Origin: an uncultured Clostridia bacterium
GTDB lineage: Bacteria > Bacillota > Clostridia > Christensenellales > UBA1242
Assembly: GCA_944381255.1 (NCBI GenBank)
Contig: CALWKL010000041.1
Location: 1-14,206, forward strand
Length of the DNA stretch: 14,206 bases
Direction: 5' to 3'
Both the position numbers and the translations under genes were made by a program. A model generated the notes under the pieces. The model worked only from the letters and a program-made list of their open reading frames with translations, was not told the DNA's origin and searched no databases. This document shows positions 7,226 through 14,206 of the stretch, piece by piece; positions within the stretch are counted from its first letter, which is position 1, and each line of letters begins with the position of its first letter.

Positions 7226-8285
7226 ATTCTTTATCTTGTTTTATATTTCCTTTTTCCAACGCTTTATCTAGCCAATCTGCAATATATTCATAGACATCGT
7301 AACGGAATGTTTCATTTAAAATTTCATGATAAGCATTATCCCACAATTTATAAGTTACACTTTGCACACCTATATCACGGTACAATTTTGGTAGTTTGTC
7401 GATAAGTTTATGATTTTTGCCACCTAGAGGGTCTTCTGCACCACAGGTAATCAGCATAGGCACATCTTTATCAATCATTCCTAGCCCTGCACCTCTATAC
7501 AAGCGCTTTAACCCAGCAAAGAATGAACGATAAAATTGAGCAGTACATACTGCACCACAATAAGGGTCTGTCTGATATGCCTTGAAAATTTCGGTGTCGT
7601 GCGTTAACCAATTCCCACCTTCTTTGCCCTTACCATATTTGCCAAAAGTCATCTTGTAAAGCAACTTTGCTCTAGCATCTTTACCACAAAAAGCGCGAGT
7701 AATATCTGCGACTATTTTACCCATACGGGTATCCATACGGCCTTTGTAACATGATGTTCCCATGATTATAACTGCCGAGTGATTGTGGTAATTTTGAATA
7801 AAGGTTTGAACAATAAAACTACCATAACTATGCCCCATTATAACAAGTGGTAATCTATACGAATAAATTAACTGGTCAGCTAACTTCATATTATCACGTA
7901 CAATATCGGAATACATATCCCCATCGTACACACTTACCATATCTGGAGAACCAGCCGTGCGCCCATGACCCCTACAATCTGGCACAATAAGTATATAACC
8001 TCTTCCATTTAGGTATCGAGCGAAGTCATCATATCTCAATCCATGCTCCACCATACCATGAGCCAACAAAATCACACCTTTAGGATTAGAAATGTTATCC
8101 CAAGCCCTCACATAAATTTCATAATCATTATATCCTTTAAAAAAGAATGACCTAAAATACTGTTTTTTCTCTTTTATAAGTGCTTTATCAATTTCTTCAA
8201 ATGACTTTTGGTGCATTTGTTTGCTTGGTAGCATTTCATTGCCTGTCTCGCTAGCATCACTAGAATTATCTTTTTCTATTAACAT
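7224..8285 (-). CDS. Alpha/beta hydrolase, monoacylglycerol lipase/lysophospholipase-like
   Basis: This 353-residue protein is a serine hydrolase of the Hydrolase_4 (S33-like) group. The visible order is an oxyanion-region LLAHGMVEHGLRY motif at 74-85, DCRGHGRTAG at 103-112, the nucleophile elbow GHSYGS with Ser153, an acid Asp285 in CGAEDPLGG, and His320 in NAYHEILNE. A lid-like segment at about 180-250 contains NWLTHD and a DP.CG motif that I associate with lysophospholipase or monoacylglycerol lipase homologues. It probably hydrolyses monoacylglycerols, lysophospholipids or similar esters; the substrate is not determined. The N-terminal 40 or so residues are polar, charged and extra to the fold. 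No signal peptide or transmembrane helix is seen, so it is likely cytosolic. The ATG has AAGGAG 7 bases upstream. It lies downstream of gyrA but is separated by the gyrA terminator and has its own promoter. Confidence 0.9.
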   Translation of the reverse strand: MLIEKDNSSDASETGNEMLPSKQMHQKSFEEIDKALIKEKKQYFRSFFFKGYNDYEIYVRAWDNISNPKGVILLAHGMVEHGLRYDDFARYLNGRGYILIVPDCRGHGRTAGSPDMVSVYDGDMYSDIVRDNMKLADQLIYSYRLPLVIMGHSYGSFIVQTFIQNYHNHSAVIIMGTSCYKGRMDTRMGKIVADITRAFCGKDARAKLLYKMTFGKYGKGKEGGNWLTHDTEIFKAYQTDPYCGAVCTAQFYRSFFAGLKRLYRGAGLGMIDKDVPMLITCGAEDPLGGKNHKLIDKLPKLYRDIGVQSVTYKLWDNAYHEILNETFRYDVYEYIADWLDKALEKGNIKQDKE

Positions 8286-8306
8286 AAGTTCACTCCTTTT
8301 TTACTT

Positions 8307-8335
8307 ATTATAATGATTTCAATTGAAAATATCAA
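8307..8335 (-). promoter_or_regulatory. Sigma-A promoter of the hydrolase gene
   Basis: On the minus strand TTGATA (8330-8335), a 17-base spacer and a perfect TATAAT (8307-8312). The short leader carries AAGGAG at 8293-8298. Confidence 0.8.
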
Positions 8336-8360
8336 ATATTTTGTTGAAAGTAAACCAAAC

Positions 8361-8381
8361 TTATACAATTCATCTGTATAA
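8361..8381. repeat. Short inverted repeat upstream of the hydrolase promoter
   Basis: Perfect 7-base arms TTATACA and TGTATAA surround a 7-base spacer, about 25 bases upstream of the hydrolase -35. The size and position fit an activator or repressor half-site pair, but AT-rich arms of this length can occur by chance. Confidence 0.4.
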
Positions 8382-8397
8382 TTAACTTATTTAATAA

Positions 8398-8431
8398 AAA
8401 AAATACCCTGTATTATCTAAGGGTATTTTTT
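8398..8431 (-). terminator. Rho-independent terminator of the gyrase operon
   Basis: A 12-bp stem (8398-8409 with 8420-8431, 10-base loop) has core TACCCT / AGGGTA flanked by A and T runs. It begins about 20 bases after the gyrA stop on the minus strand, and the symmetric A and T tracts could make it bidirectional. Confidence 0.88.
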
Positions 8432-8452
8432 ATCATTTTAAATCAAATCAGA

Positions 8453-11230
8453 TTAGTCCTCATCTTTAGTATCCAAATATTTTGAAACATTATCACTCAA
8501 AGTATCAAATTCATCAGGTTCTTTGACTTCTTGTGTGTTATTATCTATGTTTTCCTCATTTACAGACTCATCATTCTGCTCTTGATGACTAAACTCTTCT
8601 GCAAATTCTTGGGCTGTAGGCAATCCGTCCGGCTCCTCTGGTTCATTGGCACTTGGCGCAACTGTAGCTATACTTGTAATCGTATTGCCTGCACGCAATT
8701 TCATCATACGCACACCCATACTATTACGACTAACCTTACGTACATCATTACTGCTTATACGTATTGTTACACCACTATTGGTAATCATAAGGATATCATC
8801 GCCAGCATTGATTTGGCGCAAGCCTACGATTTCACCAGTTTTGTCATTAAACTCTCCAGCACGCACACCCATACCACCACGAGTCTGTAGACGATATTCA
8901 TCTATACTGCTTCGTTTACCAAAGCCATTTGCAGTAATGGTAAGCACTTCGTTATTAGAATTTATCACGCACATATCTACAAGAGTGGCACCCTCAGGGA
9001 TACGCATTGCACGCACTCCTCGAGCAGTACGACCCATAGCACGAATATTCTTCTCATTAAAGCGAATACACTTACCTATGCTACTAGCTACCAATATATC
9101 CTCGCCACCCTTGCTTCGCTCCACTTTGATAAGTTCGTCTCCTTCATCAAGAGTAATGGCGCGTTTGCCGACTCTCATAATATTAAAGAATTCACTAATA
9201 GGAGTCTTTTTAATCAAACCATTTTTGGTAACCATTACTAAATATCCTTCAGGGCTTACCTCATCAACATATGCATCTGTGTTTTCGCCCTCGATTGCTT
9301 CGCGGAAAATAGGATTATCTTGGGAAATTACATTTCCATTGTCATCTACAGCATGTACTCCATCTACCGGAGTATATTCAACATTTCTGCGACCAGAAAT
9401 CATATCATATGGCAAGCAAATCACAGCAGTAGTGTATTCATCTTGATTGAGTTGCAATAGATTGATAATTGCACGACCTTTGCTAGTCTTGCTTCCCTCT
9501 GGTATTTCATAACCCTTGATAGAATATACTTTACCCAAATTGGTAAAAAAGAGCAAATTGTCATGAGTATTAGCAATAAATAATCTATTTATATAATCAT
9601 TGTCTTTCGACTTGTGAGTAGAGATACCCATTCCACCACGATTTTGCTTATGATATTCAGTAAGCGCCATACGCTTGATATAGCCTTGGTTTGTCATAGA
9701 AACGACCACATCTTCTCTGGCTATCAAATCTTCTATTTCAAAATTACCAATATCGTGGCTAATCTCAGTTTTCCTAACTGTACCATACTTCTCTTTGATT
9801 TCGGTTAATTCTTTTGCAATAATTGCCAATACCTTGTTTGGATTGTCCAATATAGATTGAAGCTCTGCAATCAAAGCACGCAAATCTTTTAATTCCTGCT
9901 GTAACTTCTCTACCTCGAGTGCAGTCAATCTAGCCAATCTCATATCAAGGATAGCATTAGCCTGTCTTTCTGATAATTCAAATTTATTACACAAATTGAA
10001 TAAGGCTTCTGACCTCTCTCTTGAAGTCTTAATTACATGAATAACTTCATCAATATTAGCCAAAGCGATAACTAAACCTTCAATAATGTGTTCACGCTCT
10101 TTTGCTCTCTCCAAATCATATTTGGTACGGCGGATAATTATCTGTTTTTGGTGTTCGAGATAATAAAACAACATCTGTTTTAGATTTAGAACCTTTGGCT
10201 CGCCATCTACCAAAGCCAAGAATATTATACCATTGCTAATTTGAAGTTGAGAATGCTTGTACAACAAATTGAGTACAACTTGGGGATTTGCATCACGCTT
10301 TAACTCAAAAACGATACGCATACCCTGTCTGTCTGACTCCTCACGAATATCACTAATGCCGTCTATTCTCTTATCCTTTACTAGATTAGCAATTTGCATA
10401 ATGAGTTGGGCTTTATTTACTTGATATGGTATTTCGGTAACGACTATGCGCACTTTGTTGCCATCATCTTCAATTTCTGCCTTTGCTCTTACTATTACCT
10501 TGCCATGACCTGTCTTGTATGCTTGTCGCACACCCATTCGCCCCATAATCTGACCACCTGTAGGAAAATCTGGAGCCTTGATATAAGTCATTAGTTCATC
10601 AATCTCTATATCTGGGCTGTTGATTAATGCTATTACACCATCTATTACCTCGCCCAAATTGTGTGGAGGGATACTAGTAGCCATACCTACAGCAATTCCA
10701 TCAGAACCATTTACCAACAAATTAGGGAAGCGAGAAGGCAACACGCTAGGTTGTTGCAAAGTATCATCATAGTTTGGCACAAAGTCCACACTATCCTTTT
10801 CAATATCGCGCATCATCTCACTAGCGAGTTTGCTCATTCTAGCCTCAGTGTATCGAGAGGCTGCGGCAGGGTCTCCATCTATACTACCAAAGTTTCCTTG
10901 ACCTTCTACCAATGGCGCACGCATCACAAAAGGCTGAGCCAAACGAACCAATGCATCATATACAGCACTATCTCCGTGAGGGTGATATTTACCCAGTACA
11001 TCACCTACTATACGGGCAGATTTTCTAAAAGGTTTATCACTTGTATAACCTTGCTCATGCATACTGTACAATATTCTACGGTGCACAGGTTTGAGTCCAT
11101 CTCTAACATCAGGTATAGCACGGCTTACGTTTACAGCCATAGCATACGCAATGAAACTTTTCTTCATTTCATCTACTACCGCAACTTTGGTAATATTCAA
11201 ATTCTCATTACTAAAAGCTTTTTCATCCAT
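8453..11230 (-). CDS. gyrA: DNA gyrase subunit A
   Basis: This 925-residue subunit cuts and rejoins the DNA in the A2B2 gyrase that introduces negative supercoils. The winged-helix region holds the catalytic Tyr127 in AAASRYTE, and the quinolone region GDSAVYDALVRLAQPF has Ser88 and Asp92, the sensitive-type residues. Six C-terminal beta-pinwheel blades follow from about 515 (GYIKRMALTEY, then LLFFTNLGKVYSIKGYEIPEG). The GyrA box, normally QRRGGKG or QRRGGRG, reads QNRGGMG at 529-535; a second such loop, QTRGGMG, is at 782-788. Residues about 612-655 form an extra loop between blades, and the last 63 residues are an acidic tail (23 Asp/Glu, 3 Lys), which together make it longer than the usual 820-870. 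ATG has AGGAAG about 8 bases upstream. It is the second gene of the gyrase operon. ParC is less likely given the GyrA-type box and the gyrB partner. Confidence 0.97.
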   Translation of the reverse strand: MDEKAFSNENLNITKVAVVDEMKKSFIAYAMAVNVSRAIPDVRDGLKPVHRRILYSMHEQGYTSDKPFRKSARIVGDVLGKYHPHGDSAVYDALVRLAQPFVMRAPLVEGQGNFGSIDGDPAAASRYTEARMSKLASEMMRDIEKDSVDFVPNYDDTLQQPSVLPSRFPNLLVNGSDGIAVGMATSIPPHNLGEVIDGVIALINSPDIEIDELMTYIKAPDFPTGGQIMGRMGVRQAYKTGHGKVIVRAKAEIEDDGNKVRIVVTEIPYQVNKAQLIMQIANLVKDKRIDGISDIREESDRQGMRIVFELKRDANPQVVLNLLYKHSQLQISNGIIFLALVDGEPKVLNLKQMLFYYLEHQKQIIIRRTKYDLERAKEREHIIEGLVIALANIDEVIHVIKTSRERSEALFNLCNKFELSERQANAILDMRLARLTALEVEKLQQELKDLRALIAELQSILDNPNKVLAIIAKELTEIKEKYGTVRKTEISHDIGNFEIEDLIAREDVVVSMTNQGYIKRMALTEYHKQNRGGMGISTHKSKDNDYINRLFIANTHDNLLFFTNLGKVYSIKGYEIPEGSKTSKGRAIINLLQLNQDEYTTAVICLPYDMISGRRNVEYTPVDGVHAVDDNGNVISQDNPIFREAIEGENTDAYVDEVSPEGYLVMVTKNGLIKKTPISEFFNIMRVGKRAITLDEGDELIKVERSKGGEDILVASSIGKCIRFNEKNIRAMGRTARGVRAMRIPEGATLVDMCVINSNNEVLTITANGFGKRSSIDEYRLQTRGGMGVRAGEFNDKTGEIVGLRQINAGDDILMITNSGVTIRISSNDVRKVSRNSMGVRMMKLRAGNTITSIATVAPSANEPEEPDGLPTAQEFAEEFSHQEQNDESVNEENIDNNTQEVKEPDEFDTLSDNVSKYLDTKDED

Positions 11231-11255
11231 TCCTAAAACTTCCTATTTAATTTTT

Positions 11256-11264
11256 ATTATAACA
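11256..11264 (-). promoter_or_regulatory. Possible extended -10 promoter for gyrA
   Basis: The minus strand reads TGTTATAAT, an extended -10, in the 72-base gap between gyrB and gyrA. No good -35 is present. It may add transcription of gyrA to read-through from gyrB, since no terminator lies in the gap. Confidence 0.4.
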
Positions 11265-11302
11265 CAATAGATAATAAACTTGATTAACATGGGACAATAA
11301 AT

Positions 11303-13213
11303 CTAGATATCCAATTCTTCCACAAGTTTTGCATTTTTCTCTATAAACTCTCGACGCAATTCAGGCTGTTCACCCATTAATAGAGAGAATATCTGGTCTG
11401 CTTCAAAAGCATCGTCCATCGTTACTTGCAACATTGTCCTAGTCTCTGGATTCATAGTCGTCTCCCAAAGTTGCTCTGCATTCATTTCACCCAAACCTTT
11501 GTAGCGCTGTAATTCATAACCTTTGCGCCCCAAACTATCTAGGTAATTATTTAAGTCATCATCATTAAAGAAGTATTTATCCCCAGTAGTACGATGCACC
11601 TTATATAGTGGTGGCTGAGCAATATATACATGTCCGTGCTCAATAAGTGGTCGCATAAAGCGGAAGAAAAATGTCAACATCAATATTCTAATATGGCTAC
11701 CATCTACATCGGCATCAGTCATACAAATAATTCTATTATATCTCAGTTTTGATTCATCAAAATCTTCATGAATTCCACAACCGAATGCGGTAATCATAGC
11801 TTTTATTTCTGCATTTTCCAAAATCTTATGCAATCTAGCTTTTTCAACATTTAATATTTTACCACGCAAAGGTAATATCGCCTGGAACCTACGATCACGC
11901 CCCTCCTTTGCTGTACCACCTGCACTGTCTCCCTCTACTAGATATATCTCGCAAAGCGCACTATCTTTACTGGTACAGTCTGCCAATTTGCCTGGCAGAG
12001 TAGTATTCTCTAGCACACTTTTCCTACGGGTTAATTCACGAGCAGAACGCGCTGCATCACGAGCGCGCTGTGCAGTTACACATTTTAGCACCAACTCTCG
12101 AGCAATCTGTGGATTTTCTTCCAAGTATGCAGAGAAATCTTCTTGCATAGCTTTTTCTACATAACCACGCATTTCCGAATTGCCAAGTTTTGTCTTGGTC
12201 TGTCCTTCGAATTGTGGCTCGGTCAACTTGACTGAAATTATGGCACAAATACCTTCACGCACATCTTCACCAGAAAGCTTTTCAGTCTCTTTTAAAATTT
12301 TATTTAATGTACCATAGTCATTAATAATTTTTGTCAAACTATTTTTAAATCCGACTAGGTGTGTACCGCCCTCTTCGGTATTTATATTGTTAGCATATGC
12401 GTGAATTACTTCGTTGTAGCCATCGTTATACTGGAAGCAAATCTCTACTTCATAGTCCTCTGCCTCTTTGTGAATATATACTGGCTTTGGAAAAAGCACC
12501 TCTTTACCTTTATTTAACGCTTCGACAAACTGAACTATACCGCCTTCATAGTGGAAAGTTTCACTACGCTCACGCCCCTCTCTCTCATCAGTTAAGGAAA
12601 TAGATAGACCTTTATTCAAAAACGCAATTTCCTTAAATCTATTTTTCAACGAATCGTAATTGAAGTCCACTGTCTCAAAAATTTCTGGGTCAGGCAAAAA
12701 GGTAATCTTGGTACCACGCTCTTTGGTTGGCCCTACGATAGTTAGCGAGTTTTGAGGTATACCACGCTTATAATCTTGGTGATATACATTACCATTTTGA
12801 TAAACATCTACCTCTAGGTCAGTAGATAACGCATTGACTACACTAAGTCCTACACCATGTAGTCCACCACTTATTTTGTATCCTTTACCACCGAATTTAC
12901 CACCAGCATGCAGTTTGGTAAGCACCACTTCTACAGCGCTCTTGTGCTCTTGCTTGTGCATGCCTGTAGGGATACCACGGCCATTGTCTCGTACGCTACA
13001 AGCACCATTCTTGCATAGCACCACATCAATCTTATCACAATATCCAGCCAAAGCCTCATCAATCGAGTTGTCGACAATCTCAATAATTAAATGTTGCAAC
13101 CCTCTCTCATCAGTACTACCGATGTACATACCTGGGCGTTTGCGTACTGGCTCGAGACCCTCCAATACTTGAATGGCGTCCTCGGTGTATTGCTCAGTGA
13201 TTTTTTGTGTCAT
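11303..13213 (-). CDS. gyrB: DNA gyrase subunit B
   Basis: This 636-residue ATPase subunit of DNA gyrase has the usual length for a Firmicute GyrB. The GHKL ATPase domain shows EIVDNSIDEALAG with the general base Glu45 and Asn49, DNGRGIP with Asp76, and GGLHGVGLSVVNALS for the ATP lid. The TOPRIM domain shows VEGDSAGGTAKEGRDR with metal-binding Glu427, and MTDADVDGSH with Asp500 and Asp502. The tail has QRYKGLGEMNAEQLW and ends in ELDI, typical of GyrB. No E. coli-type large insertion is present. The start is ATG at 13213 with AAAGGAAT about 11 bases upstream and a closer GGGG. It is promoter-proximal in a gyrB-gyrA operon, with a 72-base gap before gyrA, so the subunits are made together. 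Neither recF nor dnaN precedes it; a CvpA-like gene diverges instead. Confidence 0.97.
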   Translation of the reverse strand: MTQKITEQYTEDAIQVLEGLEPVRKRPGMYIGSTDERGLQHLIIEIVDNSIDEALAGYCDKIDVVLCKNGACSVRDNGRGIPTGMHKQEHKSAVEVVLTKLHAGGKFGGKGYKISGGLHGVGLSVVNALSTDLEVDVYQNGNVYHQDYKRGIPQNSLTIVGPTKERGTKITFLPDPEIFETVDFNYDSLKNRFKEIAFLNKGLSISLTDEREGRERSETFHYEGGIVQFVEALNKGKEVLFPKPVYIHKEAEDYEVEICFQYNDGYNEVIHAYANNINTEEGGTHLVGFKNSLTKIINDYGTLNKILKETEKLSGEDVREGICAIISVKLTEPQFEGQTKTKLGNSEMRGYVEKAMQEDFSAYLEENPQIARELVLKCVTAQRARDAARSARELTRRKSVLENTTLPGKLADCTSKDSALCEIYLVEGDSAGGTAKEGRDRRFQAILPLRGKILNVEKARLHKILENAEIKAMITAFGCGIHEDFDESKLRYNRIICMTDADVDGSHIRILMLTFFFRFMRPLIEHGHVYIAQPPLYKVHRTTGDKYFFNDDDLNNYLDSLGRKGYELQRYKGLGEMNAEQLWETTMNPETRTMLQVTMDDAFEADQIFSLLMGEQPELRREFIEKNAKLVEELDI

Positions 13214-13271
13214 TTTCCCCTAATTCCTTTACCCAACATTTTCCAAAATATTGCCCATAATTCCATTTTTT

Positions 13272-13294
13272 TATATACTAAGTATTAGTATATA
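13272..13294. repeat. Perfect 23-base dyad in the gyrB leader
   Basis: Ten-base arms TATATACTAA and TTAGTATATA flank a 3-base centre. It lies about 60 bases before the gyrB start and inside the predicted transcript. It could be a weak RNA hairpin or a protein-binding site; each arm also spells a -10-like TATACT. Confidence 0.75.
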
Positions 13295-13343
13295 AATTTC
13301 ACTTTTTGATATTTTCAAATTATGGTTAATTTTAGTCAGTAGC

Positions 13344-13372
13344 ATTATACCAAAACTATAGAAAAAAGTCAA
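13344..13372 (-). promoter_or_regulatory. Sigma-A promoter of the gyrB-gyrA operon
   Basis: On the minus strand TTGACT (13367-13372), a 17-base spacer ending in TGG and a perfect TATAAT (13344-13349) form an extended -10 promoter. The start would be near 13337, giving a leader of about 124 bases that includes the 23-base dyad. Confidence 0.8.
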
Positions 13373-13549
13373 ATTTTTAATACAATATTTTAAATAAATT
13401 TTGACGATTTTTACCCTTTTTATTGGCATTTATCAAATGTTTATTATATATAGTAAAATACACTTATTTACCCAACGAAAACTTCACTAATTATACTTAA
13501 TTATTAGCATAAAAATTAAGTAAAATAACAACGAAAATTAAAAATTTGA
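13373..13549. other. AT-rich centre of the gyrB/CvpA divergent spacer
   Basis: No gene is seen. It holds an 8-base inverted repeat (TACTTAAT at 13494-13501, ATTAAGTA at 13515-13522) and a 9-base direct repeat CAACGAAAA at 13473-13481 and 13529-13537. I looked for DnaA boxes (TTATNCACA) and found none. Confidence 0.4.
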
Positions 13550-13565
13550 TATTCAATATTGAATA
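13550..13565. repeat. Perfect 16-base palindrome at the CvpA-like promoter
   Basis: TATTCAATATTGAATA is self-complementary and its right arm overlaps the -35 element (TTGAAT) of the downstream gene. The position fits a repressor operator; the low complexity leaves chance possible. Confidence 0.6.
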
Positions 13566-13587
13566 AAAAAAAGAAATATGTTATTAT
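13559..13587 (+). promoter_or_regulatory. Probable promoter of the CvpA-like gene
   Basis: TTGAAT (13559-13564), a 17-base spacer and TATTAT (13582-13587), giving a leader of about 55 bases before the ATG. Confidence 0.5.
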
Positions 13588-13647
13588 TATAGATAACTTA
13601 TCGAAACTTGTGGGGATTTTAGCAATATAAGAGGAGGGAAGGAAAGC

Positions 13648-14206
13648 ATGCCTATACTAGATATTTTGATTTTTATAATTATACTTAGTTATGCTTTGGC
13701 TGGGCTAGTGCGCGGTTTTTTAAAGACTAGCATACAGTTAGGGATAACTGTCATCTCACTAGGCATCGCTATATTACTTGCCCCTACCCTTTGCCTTCTC
13801 TTTACCGATGTTTTGCATATAGATACACAACTTGCCAGCACTTTTGCAAATACACTTAATCCATATTGTATTTCTAGCACGGGAGGAGCATTGGACAACG
13901 CCGTGCTTCACCAATTCGCTCAATTAACTCTTGGACATGACTACTGGCTAAATTATGTTGGCGGAGTTGAAAATGCAGAATTTATAGCACTTCTTTCATA
14001 TGCAGTAGCAAAAAATATTTTAGTTCTTATTAGTTTTTTGATAATTTTTGCTTTTTTGCGTATTATCCTTGGCTTAATCTGCTCTTTTATACGAGCAATC
14101 AATAGAAAACGAGTATACGGCTGGATAGCCCGTTCATTTGGTGCTATTTTAGGCTTAATAGAGGCCATCATAACTATTTTACTCATATTATCTATAATAT
14201 ATATTT
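13648..14206 (+). CDS. CvpA-family-like membrane protein, 3' end outside the window
   Basis: The open frame runs off the right edge after 186 codons. It starts at ATG 13648 with AGGAGGG at 13632-13638, nine bases upstream. The N terminus (MPILDILIFII, then AGLVRGFLK at about 17-25) has the acidic residue, hydrophobic helix and G-x-x-RG-F pattern of CvpA-family proteins, named for colicin V production in E. coli and found widely in bacteria with poorly defined roles. Hydrophobic segments lie at about 4-22, 29-52, 118-146 and from 165 to the edge. A polar loop of about 60 residues lies between helices two and three, and a basic turn (INRKRVYGW) before helix four suggests that side is cytosolic. 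It is divergent from gyrB. Assignment rests on the N-terminal pattern and topology only. Confidence 0.7.
   Translation, partial: MPILDILIFIIILSYALAGLVRGFLKTSIQLGITVISLGIAILLAPTLCLLFTDVLHIDTQLASTFANTLNPYCISSTGGALDNAVLHQFAQLTLGHDYWLNYVGGVENAEFIALLSYAVAKNILVLISFLIIFAFLRIILGLICSFIRAINRKRVYGWIARSFGAILGLIEAIITILLILSIIYI

Noticed and set aside
8646..9446. 266-codon open frame on the plus strand opposite gyrA
   Set aside because: It is antisense to conserved gyrA coding sequence, has no ribosome site and its translation is low-complexity and unlike a protein family. It arises from gyrA codon usage.
8453..11230. ParC rather than GyrA, because of the altered GyrA box
   Set aside because: A box-like motif is still present at the right place, the first-blade sequence is GyrA-like, and the gene directly follows a clear gyrB.
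10661..11236. 191-codon plus-strand frame opposite the gyrA 5' end
   Set aside because: It mirrors the most conserved part of GyrA and lacks a ribosome site; it is a shadow.
13214..13647. Replication origin next to gyrB
   Set aside because: No TTATNCACA-type DnaA boxes and no dnaA/dnaN/recF neighbours; only AT-richness and small repeats.
1..14206. CRISPR array, transposon, phage or toxin-antitoxin system
   Set aside because: I found no regularly spaced repeats, no transposase or integrase motifs and no paired toxin-antitoxin genes on either strand.

Overview
This is a strongly AT-rich bacterial window with near-consensus sigma-A promoters, GGAGG-type ribosome sites, some TTG starts, TAA stops and U-tract terminators. 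Together with Firmicutes-like gyrase proteins, this suggests a low-GC Clostridia-type Firmicute, perhaps an uncultured gut lineage. Taxonomy is inference: there is no rRNA here, and every family call was made by reading the translation without a database search.

Layout, left to right. (1) 217-1843, minus strand: an AlkD-family DNA alkylation repair protein and a NUDIX hydrolase whose stop and start codons abut (TAA|ATG), with one promoter and a distal terminator. (2) 2202-4907, plus strand: a single-gene unit encoding a full-length pyruvate phosphate dikinase (PPDK) family protein whose catalytic histidine and cysteine are both replaced. (3) 5212-6819, plus strand: a six-helix membrane protein with a long acidic-residue-free N/Q/P/R/Y-rich tail. 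(4) 6875-7225, plus strand: a 70-residue two-helix membrane protein behind a leader full of inverted repeats, ending in a terminator shared with the convergent next gene. (5) 7224-8335, minus strand: a monoacylglycerol-lipase-like alpha/beta hydrolase. (6) 8398-13372, minus strand: gyrB followed by gyrA, the two DNA gyrase subunits. (7) 13550 to the right edge, plus strand: the first 186 codons of a CvpA-like membrane protein, divergent from gyrB.

GyrB and GyrA together form DNA gyrase. AlkD and NUDIX plausibly form a small repair or nucleotide-sanitation operon. The other genes look like independent units, most with their own promoter. Long gene-poor AT-rich spacers lie at 1-466, 1844-2201, 4908-5253 and 13373-13549.

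The most unusual items are the apparent PPDK pseudoenzyme, the prion-like or condensate-like tail of the membrane protein, the overlapping hairpins before the 70-residue protein, and a variant GyrA box with an insertion and an acidic tail in GyrA.
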